Part shown: piece after piece, positions 25,198 to 34,214 of the stretch | Layout: each line of letters opens with the position of its first letter | Numbering within the stretch: position 1 is the first letter of the stretch | From: an uncultured Collinsella sp. | Lineage (GTDB): Bacteria; Actinomycetota; Coriobacteriia; Coriobacteriales; Coriobacteriaceae | NCBI GenBank assembly: GCA_958439425.1 | Contig: CAUBVH010000001.1 | Span: forward strand, 62,001 to 126,000 | Direction of reading: 5' to 3' | DNA length: 64,000 nt | Program-made: the position numbers and the translations under genes | The notes under the pieces: model-generated | Database searches by the model: none | The model's input: the letters and a program-made list of their open reading frames with translations, nothing else | Told to the model about the DNA's origin: nothing

Positions 25198-25992
25198 ATG
25201 AATACGTTCATCAGTGCGGTGCTCGTCGGCCTCGTCGGCGTGTTCTGCATGTGGGACTCCCGCCTGCTCGGTCGTCTTAACTTCGAGCAGCCCCTCGTTG
25301 GCGCTACGCTCGTCGGTCTGCTGCTGGGCGATGTGCCCACCGGCCTTGCCGTCGGTGCCGCCGTCGAGCTCGTGTCCATGGGCCTGGTGCAGGTCGGCGC
25401 CGCCGTTCCGCCCGATATGGTCCTGGGCGGCATCGTGGCAGCTGCCTTCGCGTGCCTGACCGATGCTTCTGCTGAGACCGCCATGACGATCGCCATCCCG
25501 GTCGCCGTCTTGGGTCAGCTCCTCGGCATCGTGTTCCGTTCCATCATCGCCGCCCTCACCCATGTGGCCGATAGCGCGATCGATAACGGTAACTTCAAGA
25601 CCGCCTACCGTATGCACATCTGCGCCGGCTCAGGTCTGTACGCCATCATGTACTTCCTGCCGATCTTCCTGGCCGTCTTTGTTGGCACCGACCTGGTTCA
25701 GGCCATCGTCAACATGGTTCCCGAGTGGCTGTCCGTTGGTCTGAACGTTTCGACCAAGATCATGACCGCCTACGGTCTGGCTCTGCTGCTCACCATGATG
25801 ATCAAGAAGGGTATGACCCCGTTCCTGTTCATCGGTTTCCTGCTCGCCGCCTACCTCAACCTGTCCGTCATCGCGGTCGCTCTGATCGGTGTGTGCCTGG
25901 CTATCGTCTTCATGGGCTTCAAGTTCAATGGCTCCCATGCAACCGCCGGTGTCGATTCCGACTACGATCCGCTCGAAGACGACGAAGACTAA
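25198..25992 (+). CDS. PTS mannose-family EIIC
   Basis: A 264-residue multi-pass permease subunit of the mannose/sorbose family. It has several hydrophobic helices and the family stretches LLLGDVPTGLAVGAAVELVSMG and GAAVPPDMVLGGIVA. The tail is acidic (DSDYDPLEDDED). It forms the sugar channel with EIID, encoded 13 bases downstream, and shares that operon with EIIAB. Confidence 0.95.
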   Translation: MNTFISAVLVGLVGVFCMWDSRLLGRLNFEQPLVGATLVGLLLGDVPTGLAVGAAVELVSMGLVQVGAAVPPDMVLGGIVAAAFACLTDASAETAMTIAIPVAVLGQLLGIVFRSIIAALTHVADSAIDNGNFKTAYRMHICAGSGLYAIMYFLPIFLAVFVGTDLVQAIVNMVPEWLSVGLNVSTKIMTAYGLALLLTMMIKKGMTPFLFIGFLLAAYLNLSVIAVALIGVCLAIVFMGFKFNGSHATAGVDSDYDPLEDDED

Positions 25993-26005
25993 GGAGGAAC
26001 ACACT

Positions 26006-26839
26006 ATGGCAACCGCAACCAAGGACGTGTCCCTGAACAAGAAGGTCAGCCAGTTCTTCTGGCGCTCCTGGGCCATCCAGGCCTCTTGGAACTACGAGCG
26101 TCAGATGAACATGGGCTTCCTCTACGGCATGGTTCCTACGCTCGACCGCCTCTATCCGGACGAGTCCGACCCCAAGCAGCTCGCTGCTAAGAAAGAGGCT
26201 TACCACCGTCACATGGCGTTCTACAACTGCACCCCGCAGACGAGCGCTTTTGTCCTAGGTCTCGCCGCCTCCATGGAGGAGGAGTACGCCAAGGATCCCG
26301 AGAACTTCGATCCCGATTCGATCAACGCGGTCAAGACCTCCCTCATGGGTCCGCTTTCCGGCATCGGTGACTCCCTCTTCCAGGGCACCATCCGCGTTAT
26401 CGCCTTTGGCCTGGGCGTTCAGCTGGCTCAGCAGGGCTCCATCATGGGCCCGATCCTGGCCATGCTCATCTCCATCGTCCCCTCTGTGCTGATCACTTGG
26501 TTCGCAGCCAAGATGGGCTATCAGGGCGGCCACGAGTACCTGAGCAAGCTTCAGGGCGGCGACCTCATGGAAAAGCTCATGTATGTCTGCGGCATCGTAG
26601 GTCTTATGTCCGTGGGCGGCATGATCGCCACGCTGATCGGCGCCACCACCCCGCTGCAGTTCGCTGACGGCACCGTCGTGATCCAGGACATCCTGGACGG
26701 CATGATGCCCCAGATGATCTCCCTCGGCCTCACCGGCCTTATGTACTGGCTCATCAAGAAGAACGTCAACACCGGTTGGCTTCTCGTGATCGCCATCGTG
26801 GGCGGCATCGCCCTCTCCGCGGCCGGCATCCTGGCCTAG
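26006..26839 (+). CDS. PTS mannose-family EIID
   Basis: A 277-residue membrane subunit. Characteristic EIID stretches are visible: RSWAIQASWNYERQMNMGF near the N-terminus, TSLMGPLSGIGDSLFQGT in the middle, and a C-terminal helix pair. The ATG at 26006 follows AAGGAGG; an earlier in-frame start inside the EIIC gene is rejected because it lacks a ribosome site and would add a non-conserved extension. Confidence 0.95.
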   Translation: MATATKDVSLNKKVSQFFWRSWAIQASWNYERQMNMGFLYGMVPTLDRLYPDESDPKQLAAKKEAYHRHMAFYNCTPQTSAFVLGLAASMEEEYAKDPENFDPDSINAVKTSLMGPLSGIGDSLFQGTIRVIAFGLGVQLAQQGSIMGPILAMLISIVPSVLITWFAAKMGYQGGHEYLSKLQGGDLMEKLMYVCGIVGLMSVGGMIATLIGATTPLQFADGTVVIQDILDGMMPQMISLGLTGLMYWLIKKNVNTGWLLVIAIVGGIALSAAGILA

Positions 26840-26873
26840 TCGCGACCAAGCGCCTAACCGCTTTCCCCCGGGG

Positions 26874-26906
26874 GCCTGCCTGGCATCCCATACCCCAGGC
26901 AGGCTT
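26874..26906 (+). terminator. Hairpin after EIID, terminator-like
   Basis: GCCTGCCTGG pairs perfectly with CCAGGCAGGC over an 11-base loop. Only two T follow, so it may be a processing or weak termination signal between EIID and SIS2. Confidence 0.5.
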
Positions 26907-26916
26907 CCATCCCTAG

Positions 26917-26947
26917 ATGTGTCAAAGGGACAGTTCCTTTGACACAT
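26917..26947. repeat. Palindrome with GGGACAG core
   Basis: ATGTGTCAAAGG and CCTTTGACACAT flank a short centre containing GACAGT. The arms are unique in the window but the centre matches the other GGGACAG-type palindromes. Confidence 0.7.
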
Positions 26948-27038
26948 CCTCAACGGGCCGGCGACTCGGTCCAAACCACGGTAACCCTGCGAGCGCCCGG
27001 CAATGTGGCGCCGCAAAAAATCGAAAGGAATGTGTCAG

Positions 27039-28022
27039 ATGTACGAGATCGACCTTAACCTCCCTAAGCAGATCGTCGCTGACGTCCTGTCCAACCACGA
27101 GATCCACAGCGTCGCCTTCGTCGGCTGCGGTGCTTCCATGTCCGACCTTTACCCTGCCAAGTACTTCCTGGCCAACAACACGGACAAGCTGAACGTTCAG
27201 ATCTTCACCGCTAACGAGTTCAACTACGACACGCCTTCCTGGGTCAACGAGCACACCTTCGTGATCACCTGCTCCCTCGGTGGCTCCACGCCCGAGACCG
27301 TCGAGGCCAACAAGACCGCCAAGAAGCACAACTGCCCGGTCGTCTCCCTCACCAACAAGGCCGGCTCCGCTCTGACCGTCGACGCCGACCACGTCATCGT
27401 TCACGGCTTCCATGCCAACTACGCTGCCAAGTGCGAGAAGCCCGGCTATGCCATCGCTCTTGCTCTCGAGATCCTTCAGCAGACCGAGGGCTATGACCAC
27501 TACGAGGACATGATCACCGGCCTCACCAATGTCTTCGAGCTCTGCGAGAACGCCGCTCAGTCCGCCAAGGGCCTGGCCAAGCAGTTCGCCCAGGACTTCA
27601 AGGACGACAAGATGATCTACTTCATGGCTTCCGGTGCCTCCGAGAAGATGGCTTATTCTCACGCCGCCTTCCTGTTCACCGAGATGCAGTGGATCGACGC
27701 CGCCGCCTACAACACCGGCGAGTACTTCCACGGCCCGTTCGAGGTTTCCACCGAGGGTAAGCCCTACGTCTTCTTCATGTCCGATGGCGCCACCCGTCCG
27801 ATGGACGCCCGCGCCCTCACCTTCCTGCAGCGCATGGGCGCCAAGGTCGCTCTGATCGACTCCAAGGACTACGGCCTGGCCGACGCCGTGCCGGCAAGCG
27901 TCGTCACCTACTTCAACCCGCTGCTGCACCTCGCCGTTATGCGCGAGTACGGCAACCAGATCGCCGAGGCCCGTCAGCACCCGCTGACCATGCGTCGCTA
28001 CATGTGGAAGCTTTCCTACTAA
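27039..28022 (+). CDS. SIS-domain deglycase-like protein 2
   Basis: A 327-residue tandem SIS protein of the same type as the one at 21749: FVGCGASMSDLYPAKYFL, ITCSLGGSTPETVEA, TEMQWIDAAAYNTGEYFHGPFE and a final TMRRYMWKLSY. Loss of the first SIS serine motif is not seen. The ATG at 27039 is chosen because GAAAGGA lies about 11 bases before it; ATGs at 27003 and 27030 are possible. It follows the PTS genes and is probably cotranscribed, fitting cleavage of the phosphorylated PTS product. Confidence 0.85.
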   Translation: MYEIDLNLPKQIVADVLSNHEIHSVAFVGCGASMSDLYPAKYFLANNTDKLNVQIFTANEFNYDTPSWVNEHTFVITCSLGGSTPETVEANKTAKKHNCPVVSLTNKAGSALTVDADHVIVHGFHANYAAKCEKPGYAIALALEILQQTEGYDHYEDMITGLTNVFELCENAAQSAKGLAKQFAQDFKDDKMIYFMASGASEKMAYSHAAFLFTEMQWIDAAAYNTGEYFHGPFEVSTEGKPYVFFMSDGATRPMDARALTFLQRMGAKVALIDSKDYGLADAVPASVVTYFNPLLHLAVMREYGNQIAEARQHPLTMRRYMWKLSY

Positions 28023-28056
28023 TCACAAGTAAGTAGACCTTACGGGTTGATTGAGA

Positions 28057-28088
28057 GGGGATGGGGTTTGCGCCCCGTCCCCTTTTTT
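28057..28088 (+). terminator. Terminator of the first PTS/SIS operon
   Basis: GGGGATGGGG pairs with CCCCGTCCCC (one G-T pair) over six bases, followed by six T. It is 34 bases past the SIS2 stop. Confidence 0.9.
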
Positions 28089-28124
28089 GCTCTGGGGAGG
28101 GCGCGCCCGTCGCGCCGCAAAACC

Positions 28125-28168
28125 CCAGATAAAACCTACCAAAATAAACCTGTCCCTTTTTGGCAGGT
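28125..28168 (-). repeat. GGGACAG-core hairpin repeat, copy 3
   Basis: CCAGATAAAACCTACC...CCTGTCCC...TTTTTGGCAGGT, nearly identical to copies 2 and 4. The ribosome site of the HAD gene begins at its right edge. Confidence 0.75.
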
Positions 28169-28182
28169 GGGAGGAGATGCGT

Positions 28183-28812
28183 ATGATCAAGGCAGTGCTG
28201 TTTGATATGGACGGCGTGCTGGTCGATACCGAGTGGTTCTATAACCGTCGCCGCGTGGCGTTTATGGAGGAGAAGGGGTTCCACTTTGACGAGATCCCCG
28301 ATCTTTCGGGGTCTAACGAGCCCGCCATTTGGGAGACGCTGGTGCCCGACGATGTTGAGCTGCGCGAGCGTCTGCGCGTGGAGTACAAGCAGGTCTACAG
28401 TCCAGACCATCCCGTTCCGTATGCCGAGCTGCTCAACGAGCAGACGGAGCCGGTAATGCGCGAGCTGCACAAGCGCGGCGTGAAGTGCGCCATCGCAAGC
28501 TCGTCCTATCGTGAGCTCATTGACGAGCTGGTTGAGATTGCCGGTATCGCCGACGTGCTGGACTACACCATCAGCGGTCACGAGTGCAGTGCGTTTAAGC
28601 CCGACCCCGAGATCTACCTGCGTGCCATGGAGGCGCTGGGAGTTGACCCCGCCGAGTGCCTGGTTATCGAGGACTCGCCGTTGGGCATCGAGGCTGGCAA
28701 GCGCTCCGGCGCCCGCGTCCTGGCACTGCGTCCGCATGAGGGCGTCAACCTGGACCAGTCCGCCGCCGACGTCGTCATCGACAACCTGACCGACATTTTG
28801 GCCGCTCTGTAG
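28183..28812 (+). CDS. HAD hydrolase, beta-phosphoglucomutase-like
   Basis: A 209-residue cytosolic phosphatase or phosphomutase. HAD motif I is LFDMDGVLVDTE near the start, motif II is IASSS, and motif III/IV follow as FKPDPE with VIEDSPLGIEAG. The cap insertion after motif I is of the helical C1 type used by sugar-phosphate enzymes. The ATG at 28183 follows GGAGG with suitable spacing. A terminator separates it from SIS2, and repeat copy 3 lies directly upstream. Role in the neighbouring sugar pathway is possible but unproven. Confidence 0.85.
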   Translation: MIKAVLFDMDGVLVDTEWFYNRRRVAFMEEKGFHFDEIPDLSGSNEPAIWETLVPDDVELRERLRVEYKQVYSPDHPVPYAELLNEQTEPVMRELHKRGVKCAIASSSYRELIDELVEIAGIADVLDYTISGHECSAFKPDPEIYLRAMEALGVDPAECLVIEDSPLGIEAGKRSGARVLALRPHEGVNLDQSAADVVIDNLTDILAAL

Positions 28813-28907
28813 TGTCAATCCACCGCGAGAAGCACTGGTTCACGCGTCATTTGCTGCAGATTGGCTTAATTTGGCATCAATTTAGATCCGTTTGGCTTCG
28901 ATTCGGG

Positions 28908-29031
28908 CTAAGTGAGTAGACTTTTTGGCGCAGGCCGGGCACAAAGCGTTTCTGACTTAGTAAAACCGCAGGTCACAGAGGTGGCTGTTATTGGCTGTGC
29001 TCGGGAGGTCGCGAAAAGTCTACTCACTTAG
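28908..29031. repeat. 123-bp dispersed palindromic repeat, copy 2
   Basis: The same terminal 18-base inverted ends and AAAACCGCAGGTCACAGAG interior as the copy at 20547, with scattered substitutions and one single-base length difference. It occupies most of the 355-base gap between the HAD and YitT genes, where I see no gene. Confidence 0.85.
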
Positions 29032-29167
29032 AATTTGGGCCTTTGGTTGTGGGGTTACCGGTCCCGTTTTGGTTGTCGAGAGAGGGTGAATTGAGGCGCC
29101 CTCTGTCGCTCCATGCTACAATCGCCGACATGCCCCACAACTACATCTGCCTTCGAAGGGAGCCTAC

Positions 29168-30175
29168 GTGGCGAACGCCATCGATCAGCTCACGGACCGC
29201 GTGCTCGTGCTCGGCCGCCTTACCATCGTTCGCCGCGCTATTACCGCTGTGGCGGTCACCATATCAGCCGTTCTCCAGACATTTCTGATCCAGGCGTTCA
29301 TTCAGCCCGCCGATCTGCTTCCGAGCGGTCTCACCGGCGTCGCGGTCCTGCTCGATCGCGTTACCTCGCTTGGCGGCGTTCATATCGACATCTCGCTCGG
29401 CATGCTCGCGCTCAACATCCCCGTGGCGCTCCTATGCTGGAGCGGCATTAGCAAGCGTTTCGTAATCTTCTCGATGATGCAAGTTGTGCTCTCATCGCTG
29501 TTCCTCAACATCTTTCATTTCGCCCCGTTTTTGGGCGACAAGATCATGCTCATCATTTTTGGTGGCGTGGTCTCGGGTCTGGGTGCTGCCATCGCGCTCA
29601 AGTCCGGCGCATCAACCGGCGGCACCGACTTTATCGCGCTGTGGGTCTCCAACCACACGGGCAAGACCATCTGGGGTGTCATCTTTGGTTTCAACTGCTT
29701 TATCCTGGCGATCTTTGGCTTTATGTTTGGCTGGGACAACGCGGCGTACTCCATCGTGTTCCAGTTTATTTCGACCAAGACCATCGACAGCTTCTATCAT
29801 CGCTACGACCGTGTGACGCTGCAGATCACAACGCGCAAGGCCGATGAGGTCATGACCGCCTATGTTGACCATTTTCAGCATGGTATTAGCTGCGCCGAGG
29901 TCATCGGCGGATACAGCCGTGAAAAGATGTACCTGCTGCACACCGTTGTCTCGACCTACGAGAGCCAGGACATTATCAAGCTAGTGTGCGACATTGATCC
30001 CGGCGCCGTGATCAATGTGTTCCACACGCTCAACTTTGTGGGCGGCTGGTGGGGCGGTCATGTCGACGAGCCCATGCCCACGGCCGTTCCCGATCCCGAC
30101 AAGCCCGCTCGCATAGCGAGTCGTCAGGCGCGCCTCAGTGAACAGGACAGCCTGCAGCAGGACGACGGCAAGTAA
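29168..30175 (+). CDS. YitT family membrane protein
   Basis: A 335-residue protein: five to six transmembrane helices (about residues 25-200) followed by a soluble DUF2179 domain (YDRVTLQITTRKADEV, GYSREKMYLLHTVVS). The central SGASTGGTDFIALWV stretch is a hallmark of the family. Function is poorly defined. The start is GTG at 29168 after GAAGGGAG. The tail after residue about 305 is Pro- and Asp/Gln-rich and variable. A TACAAT hexamer at about 29118 may be its -10 element. Confidence 0.85.
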   Translation: MANAIDQLTDRVLVLGRLTIVRRAITAVAVTISAVLQTFLIQAFIQPADLLPSGLTGVAVLLDRVTSLGGVHIDISLGMLALNIPVALLCWSGISKRFVIFSMMQVVLSSLFLNIFHFAPFLGDKIMLIIFGGVVSGLGAAIALKSGASTGGTDFIALWVSNHTGKTIWGVIFGFNCFILAIFGFMFGWDNAAYSIVFQFISTKTIDSFYHRYDRVTLQITTRKADEVMTAYVDHFQHGISCAEVIGGYSREKMYLLHTVVSTYESQDIIKLVCDIDPGAVINVFHTLNFVGGWWGGHVDEPMPTAVPDPDKPARIASRQARLSEQDSLQQDDGK

Positions 30176-30228
30176 GGATTTGCTGTATGTGGTGTATCGT
30201 TTTATCAAACTGAGATAACATATAAAAA

Positions 30229-30237
30229 GACGTTATA
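30229..30237 (+). promoter_or_regulatory. Candidate shared operator (ACGTTATA core), site B
   Basis: GACGTTATA lies 43 bases before the GntR at 30280. Presence of the same core before this regulator and before PTS and SIS genes makes it the best candidate for their common repressor. Confidence 0.45.
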
Positions 30238-30279
30238 TACGTATTAGTTATTTCGATATTTTGATAAGAGTGATCAGAT

Positions 30280-30999
30280 ATGCCTGCGCCCAAAAATGCA
30301 CCGCTTTACCAGCAGATTTACGACGAGATCAAGGATGCGATTGAGAAAGGTGTTTATGCACCCAAGGAGCGTATTCCGTCCGAACTTGAGCTTGCCGAGC
30401 AGTACGAGGTGAGCCGCATTACGGTGCGCCGCGCCGTCGAGGAGCTCTGCTCCGATGGCTACCTGGTTAAGCAGCAGGGCCGCGGCACCTTTGTTTCCAC
30501 GCCGCACATCAATCGCCAGTTTCACGCCTCGACGCTGCAGACGTTTACCGCGCTGTGTGCCGATAACGGCATGAAGGCCGGCGCGCATGTGGTCGATCGC
30601 CAGATCGTTCCGGCGCGCCAAAACGAGATGGAGTTTTTTGGCCTGCGGAAGGATGCGCTGCTGCTGCATATCAAGCGCGTGCGTACGGCCGACGGCGAGC
30701 CCATCTTTGAGGAGAACATTTTTGTGCCGTTTGACGCTTACCGTGAACTGTTGACGGCCGATCTTGAGGACAAGTCGATTTTTGCCGAGGTCGAGCGTGT
30801 TGGCGGAACGCCGATTGTCTCGGTTGGCTACCGCACGGTCGAGGCCGTTCGCGCCAACGCCGAGCAGGCCGCCGAGCTGGGCATTGCCCCGCACGACCCG
30901 CTGCTCAACCTGCGTGCCGGCTTTATCGGCCCCAATGGCGAGCCGGTTTTGATGGGTAAGCAGTACTACGTGGGATCGCGTTACGTTATGGTCATGTAA
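30280..30999 (+). CDS. GntR/UTRA transcriptional regulator (second of four)
   Basis: A 239-residue repressor with winged helix (RIPSELELAEQYEVSRITVR, wing QGRGTFV) and UTRA domain (LLLHIKRVRTADGEPIFEEN, closing with VGSRYVMVM). It stands alone, not next to an SIS gene, but shares the ACGTTATA-type upstream element with the PTS EIIAB, EamA and SIS4 genes. It may therefore act in trans on the sugar-amine operons. Confidence 0.9.
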   Translation: MPAPKNAPLYQQIYDEIKDAIEKGVYAPKERIPSELELAEQYEVSRITVRRAVEELCSDGYLVKQQGRGTFVSTPHINRQFHASTLQTFTALCADNGMKAGAHVVDRQIVPARQNEMEFFGLRKDALLLHIKRVRTADGEPIFEENIFVPFDAYRELLTADLEDKSIFAEVERVGGTPIVSVGYRTVEAVRANAEQAAELGIAPHDPLLNLRAGFIGPNGEPVLMGKQYYVGSRYVMVM

Positions 31000-31000
31000 G

Positions 31001-31028
31001 TTACGCGGTTTTACCAAACCGCGTAACT
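31001..31028. repeat. Palindrome directly after the GntR stop
   Basis: GTTACGCGGTTT and AAACCGCGTAAC form a near-perfect hairpin around TACC. No T-run follows. It abuts the 128-bp repeat copy 2. Confidence 0.65.
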
Positions 31029-31029
31029 A

Positions 31030-31157
31030 GTCGACGCTGCAAACGCCCCTAAGCGGCAATCTGACGTTCAATCGTCGGTCGCGTACCGAAGTACGCTTCC
31101 CTCCTCTTTCACGTCACCTTGCTCGCTTAGGGGCGTTTTCGCTGACTTATGCTCAAC
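31030..31157 (+). repeat. 128-bp structured dispersed repeat, copy 2
   Basis: Exactly the same length as the copy at 17453. Here the outer arms read AACGCCCCTAAGC and GCTTAGGGGCGTT, fully complementary, where copy 1 has CCATTTG and CAAATGG. The inner hairpin is GCGTAC-CGAA-GTACGC. Both copies lie just after the 3' end of a gene on the plus strand. Confidence 0.8.
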
Positions 31158-31182
31158 CAGCGACGTTTCCGCGCCTGTCAGG

Positions 31183-31240
31183 GTAGTCATTGGGGACGTT
31201 CTTAAACGACTAGTCATTCAAGAACGTCCCCAAGGACTAC
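31183..31240. repeat. Palindrome with GGGGACGTTCTT arms
   Basis: GTAGTC, then TTGGGGACGTTCTT, pair with AAGAACGTCCCCAA and GGACTAC around about 16 bases. Together with the 128-bp repeat it fills most of the 330-base gap before recQ. Confidence 0.75.
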
Positions 31241-31329
31241 CCGCAGAATGAGCGTGGCTGGCAGCAGCCCGGCATCGGTCCGCGTGGCGGCGTATAATCG
31301 GCGGCAGATGACTTGGACGTTAGGAAACC

Positions 31330-33312
31330 ATGATCGATAGCATGCAGCAGATGGCGCTCGACACGCTCGGCGCCTATTTTGGCTACACCTCGTTTCGCCC
31401 GGGACAGGACCGCATGGTCGATGCGATCCTTGCCGGTCGCGACGCGCTGGGTGTTATGCCCACGGGCGCCGGCAAGTCCATTTGCTACCAGGTGCCCGCG
31501 CTCATGCTGCCCGGCATCACCTTTGTGGTGAGTCCGCTGCTGTCGCTTATGGAGGATCAGACCCGCGCATTGCTCGCGGCGGGTGCGCGGCCCAGCTATC
31601 TCAACTCCAGCCTTACGCCGGCCCAGCAAAACACCGTGTTCAAGCGGGCGCGTGAGGGTCGCTACCAGCTTATGTACGTGGCACCCGAGCGCCTGCTCGA
31701 GCCTCGCTTTTTAGCCTTTGCGCAGGAGGCCGCGGCTGAAGGCGGCATTGGCGTGCCACTCGTGGCTATTGACGAGGCCCACTGCGTGAGCCAGTGGGGG
31801 CAGGATTTCCGCCCCGCCTACCTGCAGATTCGCGAGTTTATCGATTCGCTGCCGCAGCGCCCCATCGTGGCTGCCTTTACCGCCACGGCGACCGAGCGCG
31901 TGCGTGCGGACATTCAGCAGATGCTCGGCCTGCAAAACCCCGCGACGGTGGTGACGGGCTTCGATCGCAAGAACCTCTACTTTGGTTGCGAGGAGATGGG
32001 CGACAAGGCCAAGACTGCCTGGGTGCGCGACTACGTGATCGCGCATTCGAGCGAGAGCGGCATCGTGTATTGCTCGACCCGCAAGACGGTCGATGCGCTG
32101 GCAGGCGAGCTTGCCGAAGCGCTGGGCCCCAGCGGCATTCGCGTTGGCCGCTACCATGCCGGCATGGGTAACGACGCCCGCCGCCAAAGCCAGCGTGCCT
32201 TTATCGACGACGACATTCAGGTGATGGTCGCCACCAACGCCTTTGGCATGGGTATCGACAAGCCCAACGTGCGCTACGTCATCCATAACAACGTGCCCGA
32301 GAGCATCGAGGCTTACTATCAGGAGGCGGGCCGCGCCGGCCGCGATGGCGATCCGGCCAGCTGCCACCTGCTGTGGAACGGCAACGATTTTCGCATGCGT
32401 CGTTTTTTGATCGACCGCGGCGACGCTGCCGACGAGGCGCTCGATGACGAGCAACGCGCGTGGGCGCTCCAGAATCGATATCGTCTGCTCAGCCAGATGG
32501 AGGGCTACTGCAATACTACCGGCTGCCTGCGCGAATATATGCTGCGCTACTTTGGCGACGAGGCCGCGGCCGAGCATGCTGCTGCGGCTGGTGCGGGCGC
32601 CACCGCCACAGACGACGCCGAGGGCTGTGGCAACTGCAGCAACTGCCTCACGCAGTTCGAGGTCGAGGACGTCACCGGTATGGCTCGCGCCGCCGTGCGC
32701 TATGTGGCCACGCGCCCCATGCGCTTTGGCAAGTCGCTCATCGCCGATGTGCTTCACGGCGGCAACACCGAGCGCATTCGCCAGATGCATCTGGACGAGG
32801 ACCGCGGCTACGGTGAGCTGTCGAGCGAATCGGTCGGGCGCATCAAGGATATCATCGGCCAGCTGTGCGGCCGCGGTTATTTGGCCACCTCGCAGGGGCA
32901 GTACCCGGTCGTGGGGCTGGGCCCGCGTGCCGGCGAGGTCGAGAACGAGGCGTTCGCCTTTACCGTTAAGCGTCGCGCGTCCAAGCGCAAGGCCTCGGCC
33001 CGCGCCCGCCGTGCGGTGGATCTGCTGCGCGAGGAGGCCGAGCTGGATCAGCGCCCGCGCGTGGGCGATGATGCCGAGCTGTTCGAGCGCCTGCGTGCCC
33101 TGCGTAAGGAAATCTCGACCGAGCTCGAGATGGCGCCGTACATGGTCTTTTCCGACAAGGCCCTGCGCGGCCTGTGCCGCCTGCGTCCGCAGACACGCGA
33201 CGAGCTTATCCAGGTCAACGGCATCGGCGAGAAAAAGGCCGACGCCTTTGGCGAGCAGTTTATGGCGGCGATTGAAGAGTTTGAGTCCGAGCATGCGCGG
33301 GATGGAGCGTAA
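31330..33312 (+). CDS. recQ: RecQ family ATP-dependent DNA helicase
   Basis: A 660-residue 3'-5' helicase of recombinational repair. Motif 0/I reads FRPGQ and MPTGAGKSICYQVPAL; motif II is AIDEAHCVSQWG; motif VI is QEAGRAGRDGDPA. The zinc-binding RQC part is indicated by YCNTTGCLREYML and GCGNCSNCL. A C-terminal HRDC domain (VFSDKALRGLCRLRPQTRDE) ends the protein. Length matches standard RecQ. A TATAAT hexamer at 31293-31298 is a likely -10 element. Confidence 0.95.
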   Translation: MIDSMQQMALDTLGAYFGYTSFRPGQDRMVDAILAGRDALGVMPTGAGKSICYQVPALMLPGITFVVSPLLSLMEDQTRALLAAGARPSYLNSSLTPAQQNTVFKRAREGRYQLMYVAPERLLEPRFLAFAQEAAAEGGIGVPLVAIDEAHCVSQWGQDFRPAYLQIREFIDSLPQRPIVAAFTATATERVRADIQQMLGLQNPATVVTGFDRKNLYFGCEEMGDKAKTAWVRDYVIAHSSESGIVYCSTRKTVDALAGELAEALGPSGIRVGRYHAGMGNDARRQSQRAFIDDDIQVMVATNAFGMGIDKPNVRYVIHNNVPESIEAYYQEAGRAGRDGDPASCHLLWNGNDFRMRRFLIDRGDAADEALDDEQRAWALQNRYRLLSQMEGYCNTTGCLREYMLRYFGDEAAAEHAAAAGAGATATDDAEGCGNCSNCLTQFEVEDVTGMARAAVRYVATRPMRFGKSLIADVLHGGNTERIRQMHLDEDRGYGELSSESVGRIKDIIGQLCGRGYLATSQGQYPVVGLGPRAGEVENEAFAFTVKRRASKRKASARARRAVDLLREEAELDQRPRVGDDAELFERLRALRKEISTELEMAPYMVFSDKALRGLCRLRPQTRDELIQVNGIGEKKADAFGEQFMAAIEEFESEHARDGA

Positions 33313-33314
33313 CG

Positions 33315-34070
33315 ATGGCATTCGACGATAAAACCGGCAGCGCAGATGTTTCCGCCGTGCCGCTGTACCAGCAGGTTATGGACGACCTGAAGGGCGAGAT
33401 CGCGCGCGGCGTGTACGCAGCCGGCTCGCGCATTCCTTCCGAGATGGAGCTCGCGAAGTCCTATGGCGTGGGACGCGTCACCGTGCGCCGTGCCATCGAG
33501 GAGCTATCGCGCGCGGGGTATCTCAACCGCCAGCAGGGGAGGGGCACCTTTGTGTGTGCGCCCAAGCTCAAGCGCAAGATTCGCCAGAAGGGTGACGTTC
33601 AGAGCTTTTCTGAGGGTTGCGCTGCCAATGACATGGCGGCCGGAGCACGCCTGGTGTCGCGCACGGTGGTTGCGGCGACGCGCGAGGACGCGGCGTTTTT
33701 TGGGGTGGAACCCGGCTGCGAGCTCATCGTTGTCGAGCGCGTGCGCACGGCAGACGGCGTGCCCGTCATGCTCGAGAACAACGCCTTTGTGCTGGCCGAC
33801 CATCCCTATCTGCAGACGCTTGCCGACAAGGACCTCACGGACAATTCCATCTTTGCACTCGTTGCCGAGCGTTCGGGCCGCGCGCCGCTCAAGTCCGACC
33901 CTTGTACCGTGGAGATTGCGCTTGCCGATGCTCGGGCTGCCTCGCTGCTGGAGGTACCGGTTGGTGAGCCGCTCTTCTATATGGAGGCGTACTTTACCGA
34001 TGCGGACGAGCGGCCCTTGCTGCTCGGACGCCAAAAGATCGTGGGCTCGCGCTACGTCTTCGACATCTAA
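33315..34070 (+). CDS. GntR/UTRA transcriptional regulator (third of four)
   Basis: A 251-residue repressor beginning two bases after the recQ stop. Winged helix: RIPSEMELAKSYGVGRVTVR and QGRGTFV; UTRA domain: VERVRTADGVPVMLENNAF and a closing GSRYVFDI. It precedes the SIS3 gene by 144 bases. That gap holds two copies of a tandem ATAGAACAA element, its probable operators. Effector unknown. Confidence 0.9.
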   Translation: MAFDDKTGSADVSAVPLYQQVMDDLKGEIARGVYAAGSRIPSEMELAKSYGVGRVTVRRAIEELSRAGYLNRQQGRGTFVCAPKLKRKIRQKGDVQSFSEGCAANDMAAGARLVSRTVVAATREDAAFFGVEPGCELIVVERVRTADGVPVMLENNAFVLADHPYLQTLADKDLTDNSIFALVAERSGRAPLKSDPCTVEIALADARAASLLEVPVGEPLFYMEAYFTDADERPLLLGRQKIVGSRYVFDI

Positions 34071-34079
34071 CGTCCACAG

Positions 34080-34159
34080 ATAGAACAACATAGAACAAGT
34101 TTGGCGAAATGGCTTCACGAGCGTCGTTGTGCGTGCTATAAATAGAACAATATAGAACG
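34080..34159. promoter_or_regulatory. Duplicated tandem operator (ATAGAACAA) before SIS3
   Basis: ATAGAACAACATAGAACA at 34080-34097 and ATAGAACAATATAGAACG at 34142-34159. Within each, the half-sites recur every 11 bases, one helical turn; the pair are 62 bases apart. This is a direct-repeat and not palindromic layout. Confidence 0.6.
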
Positions 34160-34214
34160 ACCGCAGGTACGAGCCATCGTCGTTCAAAACCGCCACAAAA
34201 GGAGGGGCATCACC

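Noticed and set aside
31711..33321. A 536-codon minus-strand frame opposite recQ
   Set aside because: Shadow of recQ with biased composition and no recognisable domain. The same reasoning removes the long antisense frames opposite rmuC and the ABC exporter.
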